Shown piece by piece: positions 1 to 9,185 of a stretch of 64,000 bases of DNA. The position numbers and the translations under genes were made by a program. Each line of letters begins with the position of its first letter. Position 1 is the stretch's first letter. Source of the DNA: Gordonia jinghuaiqii (lineage in GTDB: Bacteria > Actinomycetota > Actinomycetes > Mycobacteriales > Mycobacteriaceae); NCBI RefSeq assembly GCF_014041935.1, contig NZ_CP059491.1, positions 2,232,001 through 2,296,000 of the forward strand, read 5' to 3'. Under the pieces are notes generated by a model. That model was not told the DNA's origin and ran no database searches. It saw only the letters and a list, made by a program, of their open reading frames with translations.

Positions 1-306
1 CCCTGGTTTCGGCGCGTCGCGGTGCGGCTGGTCCGCATCGCGACGCCACGGAACCGCAGCTGACCCCACCGAGGTTCGCACTGCTGCCAGCAGGCGAGCA
101 CTCAGGTTCGCGCCTGTGCCCGGTGGCGTGGAAGGCGTCCGGGGATGCGGTCATCGACACAGCAAGAGCGTCGTCGGTTGATTCGCACGTCGGATCATCG
201 CGATGACGCGCAGACCACACAACACCGGCCCGACCGGGCCGGGACACAGAGCAAACCCTCGCGTGGCCGCGTCAGCCCGACGCGCCCGGGGGTTCGAGGA
301 GACTGA
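1..306 (+). other. Non-coding leader region upstream of rne
   Basis: I see no plausible gene here. In M. tuberculosis ndk precedes rne, but its coding sequence is not recognisable at the window edge. A compact GC-rich hairpin lies at 225-242 (CCGGCCCG / CGGGCCGG, 2-nt loop), about 65 nt before the rne start, so part of this stretch is probably rne 5' UTR. E. coli rne is feedback-controlled through hairpins in its 5' UTR; a similar role here is only an inference. Confidence 0.4.
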
Positions 307-3300
307 GTGACCGACAACGGGTCGCCGGCTGACGCGAACGCAGCGTCAGAACCGGCGGAAGAATTTCCCAGCAAACTTCGTGTGCACGCCCTGGCCAGAT
401 TCCTGGGCCTGACGAGTCGGCAGGTGCTGGCGCACCTGGCGAATCTCGGGGTGCAGACCCGCAGCCCGCAATCGAGCGTCGACCGCGAGCTCGCCCAGGC
501 GGTGGCCGCACGGGTGCGCGCCGAGGGCGAGGGCGACGAGACTGCGGCGGCCCCGGCCGAGCCGAGCGCGGCACCGACCGAGGCGCCCGAAACAGCAGAG
601 GCGCCCGTAACAGCAGAGGTGCCCGCCGCAGAACCGGCGGCCGCACCCGAGGCGCCGACCCAACCAGAAGCCGCTGCGGTCGAGAACCCGGCCGGCCAAC
701 GAGCGCACGCCGAGGCGCCCACGCTGTTCTCCGCGGCATCATCCGGTTACGACGCCCCTCTCGCCGCCACCGGCGAGGAGGAGCCATCGTTCGGAGGCGG
801 ACCGCTGTTCCTTCAGCCGCAAGCCCCGGAGGAGAAGCCGAAGGCCGCACGGTCTGCCCGCGCGAAGGCCAAGGTCAAGACGCCCGTGCAGGACGGCGCC
901 GAGCAGGGCCAGACCGACACCCCCGCCGAGGCGGCGTCCCCTGACCAGACCCCGACCGACTCGGGTCGTGTCGAGGCGAAGGCAGACGAGGCCGGCGCAG
1001 ACCAGGCGGGCGCAGACCAGCCGAGCGCAGACCAGCCGAGCGCAGACCAGCCGCGCGCAGACGAGCCGAGCGCAGACGAGGCGCGCACCGGCAGGACGAC
1101 TGTGGGCACCGCGGATGCGGAGACCGCCGCCGACGCCGATGCCGGTGATGACAACGACACGGACGATGACTCGGACACCGATGACTCGGACACCGACGAC
1201 TCGGACACCGACGATTCGAATGCGGACGACTCGGGTTCCGGACGCAGCCGGCGGCGTCGCCGCGGGCGGCGGGGTCGTGGCCGTGGCCGCGGCGATCAGG
1301 GCGGTGAGAACGGTGACGACGACGAGTCCGCCGACACCGACGCCGCACGCACCGACGCCGCAGATACCGCCGCGGACACCGGAGCCGCGAAGACCGTCGA
1401 CCGCGACACCGATACCGATACCGGCGACCGTGGCAGGGCCGACCGCACCGGCGGCGCCGACGACGCCGCGAGCGATCGTGACGACTCCGACGAGGCCGAC
1501 GCCGACGCCGAGGGCGCGGATGATTCGCGCTCGGAGGACGGCCGCCCGTCCGGGAAGCGCAACAAGCGGCGTCGTCGTGCAGGTGGCGACAGGACCGATG
1601 ACGCCGAGGGCACGAAGGCACGCTCAGACGCCGCCGACCAGGACGGTTCGGGGAGTGACTCCGCCGGCGCTGACGCCGACGACTCCGACGACTCCGCGGA
1701 CGACGAGTCGGGTGACGGGTCGTCGACCCGCCGGCGCCGTCGTCGCCGCAGGCGCAAGGTCGGAGGCGAGCAGGAGGATGCGTCGCCGGACGATCCCCCG
1801 AACACCGTGGTCCACGAGCGGGAACCGCGCAGCAAGCGTGTCCGCGACGAGGTCCAGGGGATCTCGGGGTCGACGCGGCTCGAGGCGAAGCGTCAGCGGC
1901 GTCGCGACGGCCGCGATGCCGGTCGTCGTCGGCCGCCGATCCTGACCGAGTCGGAGTTCCTCGCACGCCGCGAGGCCGTCGACCGGGTGATGGTGGTGCG
2001 TGAGCGCAGCGCCAACAGCCGTATCTCCACCGGTGACGGTCACGAGATCGACGCGGTGGAGGACTACACCCAGGTCGCCGTGCTCGAGGACGGTGTCCTC
2101 GTCGAACACTTCGTGACGACGTCGACCTCGTCGTCGATGGTCGGCAACATCTACCTCGGTCGGGTGCAGAACGTCCTGCCCGGCATGGAGGCCGCGTTCG
2201 TCGACATCGGTCGCGGGCGCAACGGAGTGCTCTACGCCGGTGAGGTCAACTGGGACGCTGCCGGTCTCGACGGGGGTTCCCGCAAGATCGAGCAGGCACT
2301 CAAGCCAGGCGACAACGTGCTGGTGCAGGTCAGCAAGGACCCCGTCGGGCACAAGGGTGCTCGCCTGACCACGCAGATCTCACTCGCGGGCCGCTACCTG
2401 GTGTACGTGCCGGGTGGCTCGTCCACCGGTATCAGCCGCAAACTGCCCGACGTGGAGCGCAAGCGCCTCAAGCAGATCCTCGCCAAGCTCGTCCCCGACG
2501 AGGCGGGCGTGATCATCCGCACTGCCTCCGAGGGTGTCAGTGCCGAGGAACTCGGCGCCGACATCGCACGCCTCGAATCGCAGTGGAAGGCGATCGACGC
2601 GTCGGTCGCCGAGGCCAAGAAGGGCGGGGCGTCGGCCCCGAAGGCGCTGTACGAGGAGCCCGACCTCCTGGTGCGCGTGGTTCGCGACCTGTTCAACGAG
2701 GACTTCAAGAAGCTCGTCGTCGAAGGCGACAAGGCGTGGAACCTGGTCGAGGGCTACGTCAACTCGGTGGCCTCCGATCTGATGGAGCGCGTCGAGAAGT
2801 TCGAGAAGCCGCATGCCGACGCGCCCGACTCGTTCGTCGTGCACCGCATCGACGAGCAGCTGGCCAAGGCCCTGGATCGCAAGGTGTGGCTGCCTTCGGG
2901 CGGCACGCTCATCATCGAGCACACCGAGGCCATGACCGTCGTCGACGTCAACACCGGCAAGTTCACCGGCTCGGGCGGCAACCTCGAGGAGACGGTCACC
3001 CGTAACAACCTCGAAGCCGCCGAGGAGATCGTGCGCCAGATGCGACTGCGCGACATCGGCGGCATGATCATCGTCGACTTCATCGACATGGTCCTCGAGT
3101 CCAACCGGGATCTGGTGTTGCGCAGGCTCACCGAGGCCCTGGCCCGGGACCGTACCCGGCACCAGGTGTCGGAGGTGACGTCGCTGGGTCTGGTCCAGAT
3201 GACGCGTAAGCGACTGGGGACCGGTCTGCTCGAGGCCTTCTCGACCACGTGCACCTCGTGCAACGGCCGGGGAATCATCGTGCACGCCAATCCGGTGGAG

Positions 3301-3930
3301 GTCAGGTCCGACGACACGGCGCGCCCCGACGCCGCCGGGTCCAAGAGGTCGCGGCGCGGCAAGAAGAAGGTCGACACGCCTGCCGAGAGCAAGCCTGCGG
3401 TCAATCCCGCGCACAAGCCTGCGGCGGAGCATCCGCTGTTCCGTGCGATGGCTGCGACCACCCACGACGGGGAAGAGGTCGAGGGCGGACACGACGAGGC
3501 TGCTCCTGCCGATGTCGCGGTTGCCGAGGTGTCGCGCGGCGAACGCCGGGCGCGCGCGGCCGAATCCGAGGCCAAGGACGAGAAGGCCGAGCAGGTGACC
3601 GAACCGGACACCGAGAAGGTCCGCCCGCAGGTCGATGCCCAGGTGGCCGCACCCGCCGAGAAGGCGGAGGCCGCAGTGGCGGCGGAGCCGACGGACGGCG
3701 GAGCACCGGCGGTCGCGCGACGACGTCGCCGAGTGGTGCGGCGCCCGGCGCAGACGACCACGGCACCCGAGAACGTGGTGATGACCGCGGTGGATGTGGT
3801 CCCGGAGACCCCGACGACCACCTTCGGGCCGATCTCCACGGATCCGGGTGAGGCGACCGTCGCGGTGCGGCGTCGACCCCGCAAGCGGACGGCCGGCCGG
3901 CCGGCCGGACCGCCGCCGGCCGACACATGA
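307..3930 (+). CDS. rne: Ribonuclease E/G family endoribonuclease
   Basis: RNase E cleaves single-stranded RNA in mRNA decay and rRNA/tRNA maturation. The GTG start follows GAGGAG at about 7 nt. The protein has 1207 residues: residues 22-72 look like the small N-terminal domain of translation factor IF-2 (RVHALARFLGLTSRQVL), about 73-520 is acidic/basic low complexity with in-frame repeats, and the catalytic core spans about 550-990. In the core an S1 RNA-binding domain starts near 612, the DNase-I-like site has DVNTGKF near 879 and VDFIDM near 925, and a zinc-link CTSCNGRG lies near 983. The arginine-rich C-terminal tail (990-1207) resembles degradosome scaffolds of actinobacteria. It is followed by rplU, rpmA and obg, as in mycobacteria. 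Confidence 0.97.
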   Translation: MTDNGSPADANAASEPAEEFPSKLRVHALARFLGLTSRQVLAHLANLGVQTRSPQSSVDRELAQAVAARVRAEGEGDETAAAPAEPSAAPTEAPETAEAPVTAEVPAAEPAAAPEAPTQPEAAAVENPAGQRAHAEAPTLFSAASSGYDAPLAATGEEEPSFGGGPLFLQPQAPEEKPKAARSARAKAKVKTPVQDGAEQGQTDTPAEAASPDQTPTDSGRVEAKADEAGADQAGADQPSADQPSADQPRADEPSADEARTGRTTVGTADAETAADADAGDDNDTDDDSDTDDSDTDDSDTDDSNADDSGSGRSRRRRRGRRGRGRGRGDQGGENGDDDESADTDAARTDAADTAADTGAAKTVDRDTDTDTGDRGRADRTGGADDAASDRDDSDEADADAEGADDSRSEDGRPSGKRNKRRRRAGGDRTDDAEGTKARSDAADQDGSGSDSAGADADDSDDSADDESGDGSSTRRRRRRRRRKVGGEQEDASPDDPPNTVVHEREPRSKRVRDEVQGISGSTRLEAKRQRRRDGRDAGRRRPPILTESEFLARREAVDRVMVVRERSANSRISTGDGHEIDAVEDYTQVAVLEDGVLVEHFVTTSTSSSMVGNIYLGRVQNVLPGMEAAFVDIGRGRNGVLYAGEVNWDAAGLDGGSRKIEQALKPGDNVLVQVSKDPVGHKGARLTTQISLAGRYLVYVPGGSSTGISRKLPDVERKRLKQILAKLVPDEAGVIIRTASEGVSAEELGADIARLESQWKAIDASVAEAKKGGASAPKALYEEPDLLVRVVRDLFNEDFKKLVVEGDKAWNLVEGYVNSVASDLMERVEKFEKPHADAPDSFVVHRIDEQLAKALDRKVWLPSGGTLIIEHTEAMTVVDVNTGKFTGSGGNLEETVTRNNLEAAEEIVRQMRLRDIGGMIIVDFIDMVLESNRDLVLRRLTEALARDRTRHQVSEVTSLGLVQMTRKRLGTGLLEAFSTTCTSCNGRGIIVHANPVEVRSDDTARPDAAGSKRSRRGKKKVDTPAESKPAVNPAHKPAAEHPLFRAMAATTHDGEEVEGGHDEAAPADVAVAEVSRGERRARAAESEAKDEKAEQVTEPDTEKVRPQVDAQVAAPAEKAEAAVAAEPTDGGAPAVARRRRRVVRRPAQTTTAPENVVMTAVDVVPETPTTTFGPISTDPGEATVAVRRRPRKRTAGRPAGPPPADT
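991..1080 (+). repeat. Six in-frame 15-bp repeats in rne
   Basis: Six consecutive 15-bp units (type CCGAGCGCAGACCAG) encode the pentapeptide pattern (P/A)(S/G/R)AD(Q/E) in the N-terminal low-complexity arm of RNase E. The unit length keeps the frame, so copy number could vary without breaking the gene. Confidence 0.85.
1168..1212 (+). repeat. Three in-frame 15-bp acidic repeats in rne
   Basis: Three adjacent 15-bp units (GACTCGGACACCGAY) encode DSDTD repeats of the acidic arm, followed by a diverged fourth copy. Confidence 0.85.
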
Positions 3931-3985
3931 TCCGGCGCACCGGATCACCGGGGCGAGGGGCTCGGCGCGCGGACGGGGAGTGAGT

Positions 3986-4015
3986 TTGACCCGAATGCCG
4001 CCGGTCCCGTAACCT
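3986..4015 (+). promoter_or_regulatory. Predicted promoter of rplU-rpmA
   Basis: TTGACC at 3986-3991 and TAACCT at 4010-4015 are 18 bp apart, close to the primary sigma consensus of actinobacteria (TTGACn / TAnnnT). Transcription would begin near 4022 and give a leader of about 200 nt before rplU. Confidence 0.6.
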
Positions 4016-4229
4016 TGGAAAGTCGCCTCCCGCGGAGGGTGTGCGCTGTTCTGCCTGCTTCGGCACGGCACACGGTGCGAGCCCCGTCGGCAGGCCCTCT
4101 GGTGTGAACCGCAGCCATTCCCGGCCTCAAGGTTGGGTGAACTACGGCCCGCGCCGGGTGTACAACACCAACGCCTCACGAGCGCACAGCGTTCAGAGGC
4201 CCGACAGACGAGTAAGAGGAAGAACTTCG
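4016..4229 (+). promoter_or_regulatory. Long structured 5' leader of rplU
   Basis: This leader holds a small hairpin CCTCC/GGAGG (4026-4038) and a larger stem GCCTGC (4053-4058) / GCAGGC (4090-4095) with a GCAC/GTGC inner helix. The L21 operons of several bacterial groups carry autoregulatory leaders, so binding of L21 here is plausible but not shown. An open frame reaching back to 4041 is rejected because L21 alignment and the Shine-Dalgarno place the start at 4230. Confidence 0.4.
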
Positions 4230-4541
4230 ATGGCAACGTACGCGATCGTCAAGACCGGCGGCAAGCAGTACAAGGTCGCTGAGGGCGACACTGTCAAGGT
4301 CGAGAAGATCGACGGAAAGGTCGGCTCCACGGTGAGCCTGCCGGTCGCGTTGGTCGTCGACGGCTCGACCCTGACCACCGACGCCGACAAGCTGGCCGAG
4401 ATCTCGGTCACCGGTGAGGTCGTGGAGCACGTCAAGGGCCCCAAGATCCGCATTCACAAGTTCAAGAACAAGACCGGCTACCACAAGCGCCAGGGCCACC
4501 GTCAGAAGCTGACGGTCCTCAAGGTCACCGGCATCAAGTAG
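4230..4541 (+). CDS. rplU: 50S ribosomal protein L21
   Basis: L21 is an early-assembling large-subunit protein that contacts 23S rRNA and L20. The ATG is preceded by AGAGGAAG. The protein has 103 residues, the usual length, begins [16 protein letters not shown] and carries the L21 signature [16 protein letters not shown] at its C-terminus. It is followed 39 nt later by rpmA, the near-universal rplU-rpmA pair, and probably shares its transcript from the promoter at 3986-4015. Confidence 0.98.
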   Translation: MATYAIVKTGGKQYKVAEGDTVKVEKIDGKVGSTVSLPVALVVDGSTLTTDADKLAEISVTGEVVEHVKGPKIRIHKFKNKTGYHKRQGHRQKLTVLKVTGIK

Positions 4542-4580
4542 TCGACGCAGCTTCTACGAAGACCCCAGGAGGACTGACAC

Positions 4581-4844
4581 ATGGCACATAAGAAGGGCGC
4601 GTCCAGCTCGCGCAACGGTCGCGATTCAAACGCCCAGCGACTCGGCGTGAAGCGCTTCGGCGGCCAGCAGGTGAGCGCAGGCGAGATCCTGGTTCGCCAG
4701 CGCGGCACCAAGTTCCATCCCGGCGTCAACGTCGGACGCGGCGGCGACGACACCCTGTTCGCGCTTTCCGCGGGCGCGGTGGAGTTCGGCTCCAAGCGTG
4801 GCCGCAAGACGGTCAACATCGTCCCGGAACCCGCTCAGGTCTGA
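4581..4844 (+). CDS. rpmA: 50S ribosomal protein L27
   Basis: L27 lies next to the peptidyl-transferase centre, where its N-terminal tail contacts tRNA. The ATG follows AGGAGG (4567-4572). The 87-residue product starts [20 protein letters not shown], the canonical form that needs no N-terminal processing (unlike Firmicutes L27). A strong terminator follows at 4875-4923. Confidence 0.98.
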   Translation: MAHKKGASSSRNGRDSNAQRLGVKRFGGQQVSAGEILVRQRGTKFHPGVNVGRGGDDTLFALSAGAVEFGSKRGRKTVNIVPEPAQV

Positions 4845-4874
4845 CCCGAGCAACCGGCACGACAGAAGCTCTTG

Positions 4875-4923
4875 GACAGGGCGGGCAGGGTCATCGCGTA
4901 CCCCGCCCGCCCTGTTCTTTTTT
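4875..4923 (+). terminator. Intrinsic terminator after rpmA
   Basis: The arms ACAGGGCGGGC (from 4876) and GCCCGCCCTGT (ending 4915) form a long GC stem with one interior mismatch and a 10-nt loop, followed by a run rich in T (4915-4923). It is the most classical rho-independent terminator in the window. It ends only 20 nt before the obg start, so obg needs read-through or an internal promoter. Confidence 0.85.
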
Positions 4924-4942
4924 GAACGGAAGAAGGATTTCG

Positions 4943-6409
4943 ATGTCACGGTTCGTCGACCGCGTGACCATTCATGTCGCGGCGGGTAACGGCGGCCACG
5001 GCTGCGCGTCGGTCCACCGGGAGAAGTTCAAGCCTCTCGGCGGCCCGGACGGCGGCAACGGTGGTAACGGCGGCTCGGTGAAGCTCGTCGTCGACCCGCA
5101 GGTGCATACGCTGCTCGACTTCCACTTCCACCCACATGCGAAGGCCGGCAACGGCAAGCCGGGCGCCGGCGACAACCGCGACGGTGCGAACGGTGAGGAC
5201 CTCGTCCTCAAGGTGCCCGACGGCACCATGGTCCTCGATGACAACGGCAAGATCGTCGCCGACCTCGTCGGCGCGGGCACCACCTTCGACGCCGCGGCCG
5301 GTGGCCGCGGCGGGCTGGGCAACGCGTCCCTGGCCTCGAAGGCGCGCAAGGCCCCCGGGTTCGCGTTGCTCGGCGAGGAGGGGCAGGAACGCTCCCTGGT
5401 TCTCGAACTCAAGTCGGTCGCCGACGTGGGTCTCGTCGGGTTCCCGTCCGCGGGCAAGTCGTCGCTGGTGTCGGTGCTCTCCGCCGCCAAGCCGAAGATC
5501 GCCGACTACCCCTTCACGACGCTGGTCCCGAACCTGGGCGTGGTGCAGGCCGCCGGTGACGTGTTCACCATCGCCGATGTCCCCGGCCTCATCCCGGGCG
5601 CCTCGACGGGACGCGGCCTCGGCCTGGAGTTCCTGCGCCACCTCGAGCGGTGTGCCGTGCTCGCGCACGTCGTCGACTGCGCCACACTGGAACCGGGCCG
5701 CGACCCGCTGTCCGACATCGATGCTCTCGAGGCCGAACTGGCCGCATACCGACCGGCTCTCGACGCCGACCACGGACTCGGTGATCTCGCTTCTCGCCCG
5801 CGCGTGGTCATCCTCAACAAGATCGATGTGCCCGATGCCGCCGAACTCGCCGATCTCGTCGAACCGGAAATCGCCGAACGCGGTTGGCCGGTGTTCCGGA
5901 TCTCGGCCGTCGCCCACGAGGGTCTGCGTGAGCTGACCTTCGCGCTGGCGCGGATGGTTCGGGAGTACCGGGAAGCCCAGCCGGCGAAGGTGCCCAAGCG
6001 TGCGATCATCCGGCCCAAGGCCGCCGACGAGACCGGCTTCACCATCGAGACCGATCCGGACAACGAAGGCGGGTTCATCGTTCGCGGCACGCGTCCGGAA
6101 CGCTGGATCGCGCAGACACAGTTCGACAACGACGAGGCGGTGGGCTACCTCGCCGACCGGCTCACCCGGCTCGGCGTCGAGGACGAGTTGGTGCGCCGAG
6201 GTGCCGAGCCGGGTGCGCCGGTCACGATCGGGGCCGTGACGTTCGACTGGGAACCGACCACACCCATGGGTGACGAGGTCCCGATCACCGGGCGCGGCAC
6301 CGACATTCGTCTCGACCGGTCCGATCGCGTCGGCGCCGCCGAACGCAAGCAGGCCCGCCGGCTGCGGCGCGGAGTGCCGGGTGAGGACGGGGAGCAGGAC
6401 CTGCCGTGA
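4943..6409 (+). CDS. obg: Obg/CgtA family GTPase
   Basis: Obg is an essential ribosome-associated GTPase acting in 50S assembly and stress signalling. The start chosen is the ATG at 4943, after GGAAGAAGGA, giving 488 residues; an upstream TTG at 4922 lies in the terminator tail and is less likely. The protein has the glycine-rich Obg fold (1-158, many GGxGG turns), a G domain with P-loop GFPSAGKSS (near 168), DVPG and NKID motifs, and a C-terminal OCT domain from about 350. Its stop overlaps the proB start by 4 nt (GTGA), so the two are translationally coupled. Confidence 0.97.
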   Translation: MSRFVDRVTIHVAAGNGGHGCASVHREKFKPLGGPDGGNGGNGGSVKLVVDPQVHTLLDFHFHPHAKAGNGKPGAGDNRDGANGEDLVLKVPDGTMVLDDNGKIVADLVGAGTTFDAAAGGRGGLGNASLASKARKAPGFALLGEEGQERSLVLELKSVADVGLVGFPSAGKSSLVSVLSAAKPKIADYPFTTLVPNLGVVQAAGDVFTIADVPGLIPGASTGRGLGLEFLRHLERCAVLAHVVDCATLEPGRDPLSDIDALEAELAAYRPALDADHGLGDLASRPRVVILNKIDVPDAAELADLVEPEIAERGWPVFRISAVAHEGLRELTFALARMVREYREAQPAKVPKRAIIRPKAADETGFTIETDPDNEGGFIVRGTRPERWIAQTQFDNDEAVGYLADRLTRLGVEDELVRRGAEPGAPVTIGAVTFDWEPTTPMGDEVPITGRGTDIRLDRSDRVGAAERKQARRLRRGVPGEDGEQDLP

Positions 6410-7557
6410 CCTCGGCAACCAGCCAGGGGATGCACGACGGGGGAGTTCGGGACCGGATCGCGCATGCCCGCAGCGTCGTGGTCAAGATCGGGTCCTCGGC
6501 GCTGACCGACCTCGCCGAAGGGCTTGACCGCAACCGCCTCGATGCGCTCGCCGATGCGCTGGAGGCGCGGATGCGCGCCGGTTCCGATGTGATCGTGGTG
6601 TCCTCGGGAGCCATCGGCGCGGGCATCGCCCCGCTCGGCCTGAAGAAACGTCCCACCGACCTGGCGACCAAGCAGGCGGCGGCGAGCGTCGGACAGCTGG
6701 CGCTCGCACACGCCTGGGGGACCTCCTTCGCGCGGTACGGTCGTACGGTCGGCCAGGTCCTGCTCACCGCCGATGACATCTCCAATCGCAGTCACCATGC
6801 GAATGCCCAACGCACACTGGACCGTTTGCGTTCGCTGGGCGCGGTCGCGGTGGTGAACGAGAACGACACCGTGGCGACCACCGAGATCCGGTTCGGCGAC
6901 AACGACCGGCTCGCCGCGCTCGTCGCCCATCTCTCGGGCGCCGATGCGCTCATTCTGCTGTCCGACGTGGACGGCCTGTACGACGGTGACCCGCGCAAGG
7001 TGGGCGTCGACGGCCGGCGTGCGCGGCTGATCCCCGAGGTGAACGGTCCCGAGGACCTCGACGGCGTGATCGCCGGATCCGGGGGAGCGCTGGGGACCGG
7101 CGGCATGGCGTCGAAACTGGCGGCCGCCCGGTTGTCGGCCGACGCCGGGGTGCCGGTGCTGCTGGCCGCCGCCTCGTCGGCCGCGCAGGCGCTGGCCGAC
7201 GCCTCCGTGGGGACGGTGTTCGCCGCACGTCCCGAGCGCATGTCCGCACGTCGGTTCTGGGTACGCCACGCCGCGGACGCGCGCGGGCAGATCATCCTCG
7301 ACGACGGCGCGGTGGCCGCGGTGTCCCGCCGGCGCCGGTCGTTGCTCGCCGCGGGAATCGTGGGGGTCAAGGGCAGGTTCTTCGACGGCGACGTCGTGGA
7401 ATTGGTCGACCGGCACGGAGCGGTGCGGGCGCGAGGGGTCGCGGCCTACACAGCCGACGACGTCACCTCGATGATCGGCCGGTCGACCGGCGATCTGCCG
7501 GCCGAGCTGCAACGCCCGGTGGTGCACGCCGACGATCTCGTCGTCGTCACGCGCTGA
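6406..7557 (+). CDS. proB: Glutamate 5-kinase
   Basis: ProB phosphorylates glutamate to glutamyl 5-phosphate, the committed step of proline synthesis, and is normally feedback-inhibited by proline. The GTG start overlaps the obg stop. The product has 383 residues: an amino-acid-kinase domain (about 1-265) with KIGSSAL near the N-terminus, NENDTV, and [11 protein letters not shown], then a C-terminal PUA domain (about 285-375). proA is not in the window. It converges on the Sir2 gene with an 18-bp gap containing a short GAGCC/GGCTC hairpin. Confidence 0.96.
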   Translation: MTSATSQGMHDGGVRDRIAHARSVVVKIGSSALTDLAEGLDRNRLDALADALEARMRAGSDVIVVSSGAIGAGIAPLGLKKRPTDLATKQAAASVGQLALAHAWGTSFARYGRTVGQVLLTADDISNRSHHANAQRTLDRLRSLGAVAVVNENDTVATTEIRFGDNDRLAALVAHLSGADALILLSDVDGLYDGDPRKVGVDGRRARLIPEVNGPEDLDGVIAGSGGALGTGGMASKLAAARLSADAGVPVLLAAASSAAQALADASVGTVFAARPERMSARRFWVRHAADARGQIILDDGAVAAVSRRRRSLLAAGIVGVKGRFFDGDVVELVDRHGAVRARGVAAYTADDVTSMIGRSTGDLPAELQRPVVHADDLVVVTR

Positions 7558-7575
7558 CCGAGCCACCCGGCGGGC

Positions 7576-8454
7576 TCACATGGCGGCCATGGCGGGCAGG
7601 ACCACCCCGGCCTCGTGATCGATCTTCAAGGTCGCGATGTCGTCGGCGCGGGTGTGACCGCGGTTGACGATGATCAGCGGTTTGCCCGCGCGGTGCGCGC
7701 GTCGCGCGAACCTCAGACCTGACATCACCGTCAACGACGACCCCACGACGACAAGTGCGTCGGCGTCGTCGACCACCGAGAACGCGTGCTCGACAGTGGT
7801 TTTCGGCACGGTCTCACCGAAATAGACGATGTCGGGTTTGAGGATGCCGCCGCAGTGCGGGCAGTCGACCATACGGAAGCCGGAGGTGTCGGAGAGGGTG
7901 GCGTCGGCGTCGGGGGCCACCTCGATGGCCCCGCGCCCGCCGACCCGCTCGGCGAAGCCCTCGTTGACGGACTCGAGGAGCCCGGCCAGCCGGTGCCGGG
8001 AGATGCGCCAGTCGCAGGCCAGGCAGCGAACCCGCCCGTAGCAGCCGTGCAACTCCACCACCCCCCGCGTGCCGGCCTTGGTGTGCAACATGTCGACGTT
8101 CTGGGTGATGACCGTCGAGAGCCGACCTCGCCGCTGGAGATCGGTGAGCGCGAGATGTGCGCTGTTGGGAAGTGCCGCGTCCATGTGCCGCCAGCCGAGA
8201 TGATTCCTGGCCCAGTAGTGGCGACGGAACTCCGGGGAGGACAGGAACATCTCGAGGGTCATCGGCGTCCGCGGCGGAGACCCGGGACTGCGGTAGTCGG
8301 GGATGCCGGAATCGGTGGAGATCCCGGCACCGGTCAGTACCGCGAAGCGACGCCCGGCGAGGATGTCGGCGGACAGGGCGATCCGGTCCTCGACGTCGTC
8401 GTCGGGCGGGGTGTGTTCGGCCGGGCTGTGGCCGAGCTGGAGACGGGTACGCAC
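7576..8454 (-). CDS. Sir2-family NAD-dependent protein deacylase
   Basis: Sirtuins remove acyl groups from lysines with NAD as co-substrate. The 292-residue product has GAGISTDSGIPDYRS (NAD loop), TQNVDMLH with the catalytic-site N and D, the catalytic His in ELHG, a Cys4 zinc site (CLAC ... CPHCGG), KPDIVYFGE and GSSLTV. A Tyr/Arg pair typical of desuccinylases is not obvious where GSPPRTPMT follows, so substrate class is open. The GTG start at 8454 is preceded by TATCCT 7 nt upstream, a leaderless-type layout. It lies downstream of, and on the same strand as, the TetR gene. Confidence 0.93.
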   Translation of the reverse strand: MRTRLQLGHSPAEHTPPDDDVEDRIALSADILAGRRFAVLTGAGISTDSGIPDYRSPGSPPRTPMTLEMFLSSPEFRRHYWARNHLGWRHMDAALPNSAHLALTDLQRRGRLSTVITQNVDMLHTKAGTRGVVELHGCYGRVRCLACDWRISRHRLAGLLESVNEGFAERVGGRGAIEVAPDADATLSDTSGFRMVDCPHCGGILKPDIVYFGETVPKTTVEHAFSVVDDADALVVVGSSLTVMSGLRFARRAHRAGKPLIIVNRGHTRADDIATLKIDHEAGVVLPAMAAM

Positions 8455-8475
8455 CCTGACCAGGATAGGCGCGAC

Positions 8476-9093
8476 TCAGACGGTGTCCGCCGGGTCCAGC
8501 GCGGCCGTGGTCTGCGCCACGAACCACCGTTCCCAGCGGTCGGGGCTCCAGCCCCGTTCCTGGGTGAGTCGAAGCCACACGGTCCGGGAGGCGAGTATCC
8601 ACATCGAGTCCACCACCTCGTCGTCCGGTTCCCGGCCCTGGATCAGGGTGAGCGCCCAGCGCACCTCCTGCCAGCGGGTCTGTTCGCGCCGGTCCCGAAG
8701 CGCGGACGCCTCGTCGTCGGTGACGGCGGCCTGGTCCAGAACATGCTGGATGGCGGCGGAACGGATGTGCGTGGCGCACAACCAGGACGCCGCGGCGCGG
8801 ATGCGTTCGTGGCGATCGCCGTGACCCATCGCCTGGTACTCGGCGGTCTCGCGTACCGGGACGTCTTCGTTCCGGCGTAGCGCCGAGACGATGCACGCAT
8901 CGAGAAGATCGAGCTTGGTGGCGAACTGGCGGTAGACGGTCGGCCGTGTCAGTCCCGCACGGCCGGCCACCCCGGCCATCGTAGTCGTGACCCAACCCTC
9001 CTGACAGAACATGGCGGTGGCGGTGTCGATGACCAGGGCGCGGTTCTCGCGCGCTCGCGTCGTCCGCAGTTCCGAGGTGTAGGTCCTGGACAC
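8476..9093 (-). CDS. TetR-family transcriptional regulator
   Basis: The N-terminal helix-turn-helix reads TTTMAGVAGRAGLTRPTVYRQF (quoted as parts: TMAGVAGRAGL, TRPTVYRQF), the standard TetR pattern; the rest is a helical ligand domain. I place the start at GTG 9093 (205 residues) because TAGACT lies 7 nt upstream on the minus strand and because the open frame above it contains the operator palindrome at 9112-9140. It is divergent from the hydrolase-fold gene at 9186 and probably represses that gene and itself. The ligand is unknown. Confidence 0.88.
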   Translation of the reverse strand: MSRTYTSELRTTRARENRALVIDTATAMFCQEGWVTTTMAGVAGRAGLTRPTVYRQFATKLDLLDACIVSALRRNEDVPVRETAEYQAMGHGDRHERIRAAASWLCATHIRSAAIQHVLDQAAVTDDEASALRDRREQTRWQEVRWALTLIQGREPDDEVVDSMWILASRTVWLRLTQERGWSPDRWERWFVAQTTAALDPADTV

Positions 9094-9111
9094 GAATGAC
9101 AGTCTAGACAA

Positions 9112-9140
9112 AATTGGAAATACACGGTGTAATTCCAATT
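9112..9140. promoter_or_regulatory. 29-bp palindromic operator, TetR type
   Basis: The half-sites AATTGGAAATACAC and GTGTAATTCCAATT flank a single central G, with 13 of 14 pairs matching. The palindrome is AT-rich in a GC-rich genome and sits between the divergent tetR (start 9093) and hydrolase (start 9186) genes, covering the expected -35 zone of tetR. A second small palindrome, GTCTAGAC, is next to it at 9102-9109. This is the layout of an autoregulated TetR operator. Confidence 0.85.
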
Positions 9141-9185
9141 GTCGGTGATCCGCGCAGAGGGCCACCATCTCAGGGGGGAGCACCC

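Noticed and set aside
875..1966. A 363-codon open frame on the minus strand opposite rne, rich in Arg, His, Ser and Pro
   Set aside because: It is the antisense shadow of the repetitive Asp/Ala-rich rne arm in a GC-rich genome; no start signal, no conserved motif.
2380..4236. A 618-codon minus-strand open frame across the rne catalytic core and the rplU leader
   Set aside because: The plus strand encodes conserved RNase E motifs; the antisense frame has no recognisable domain.
4946..6418. A 490-codon minus-strand open frame opposite obg
   Set aside because: Antisense of a well-conserved GTPase; composition only reflects third-position GC bias.
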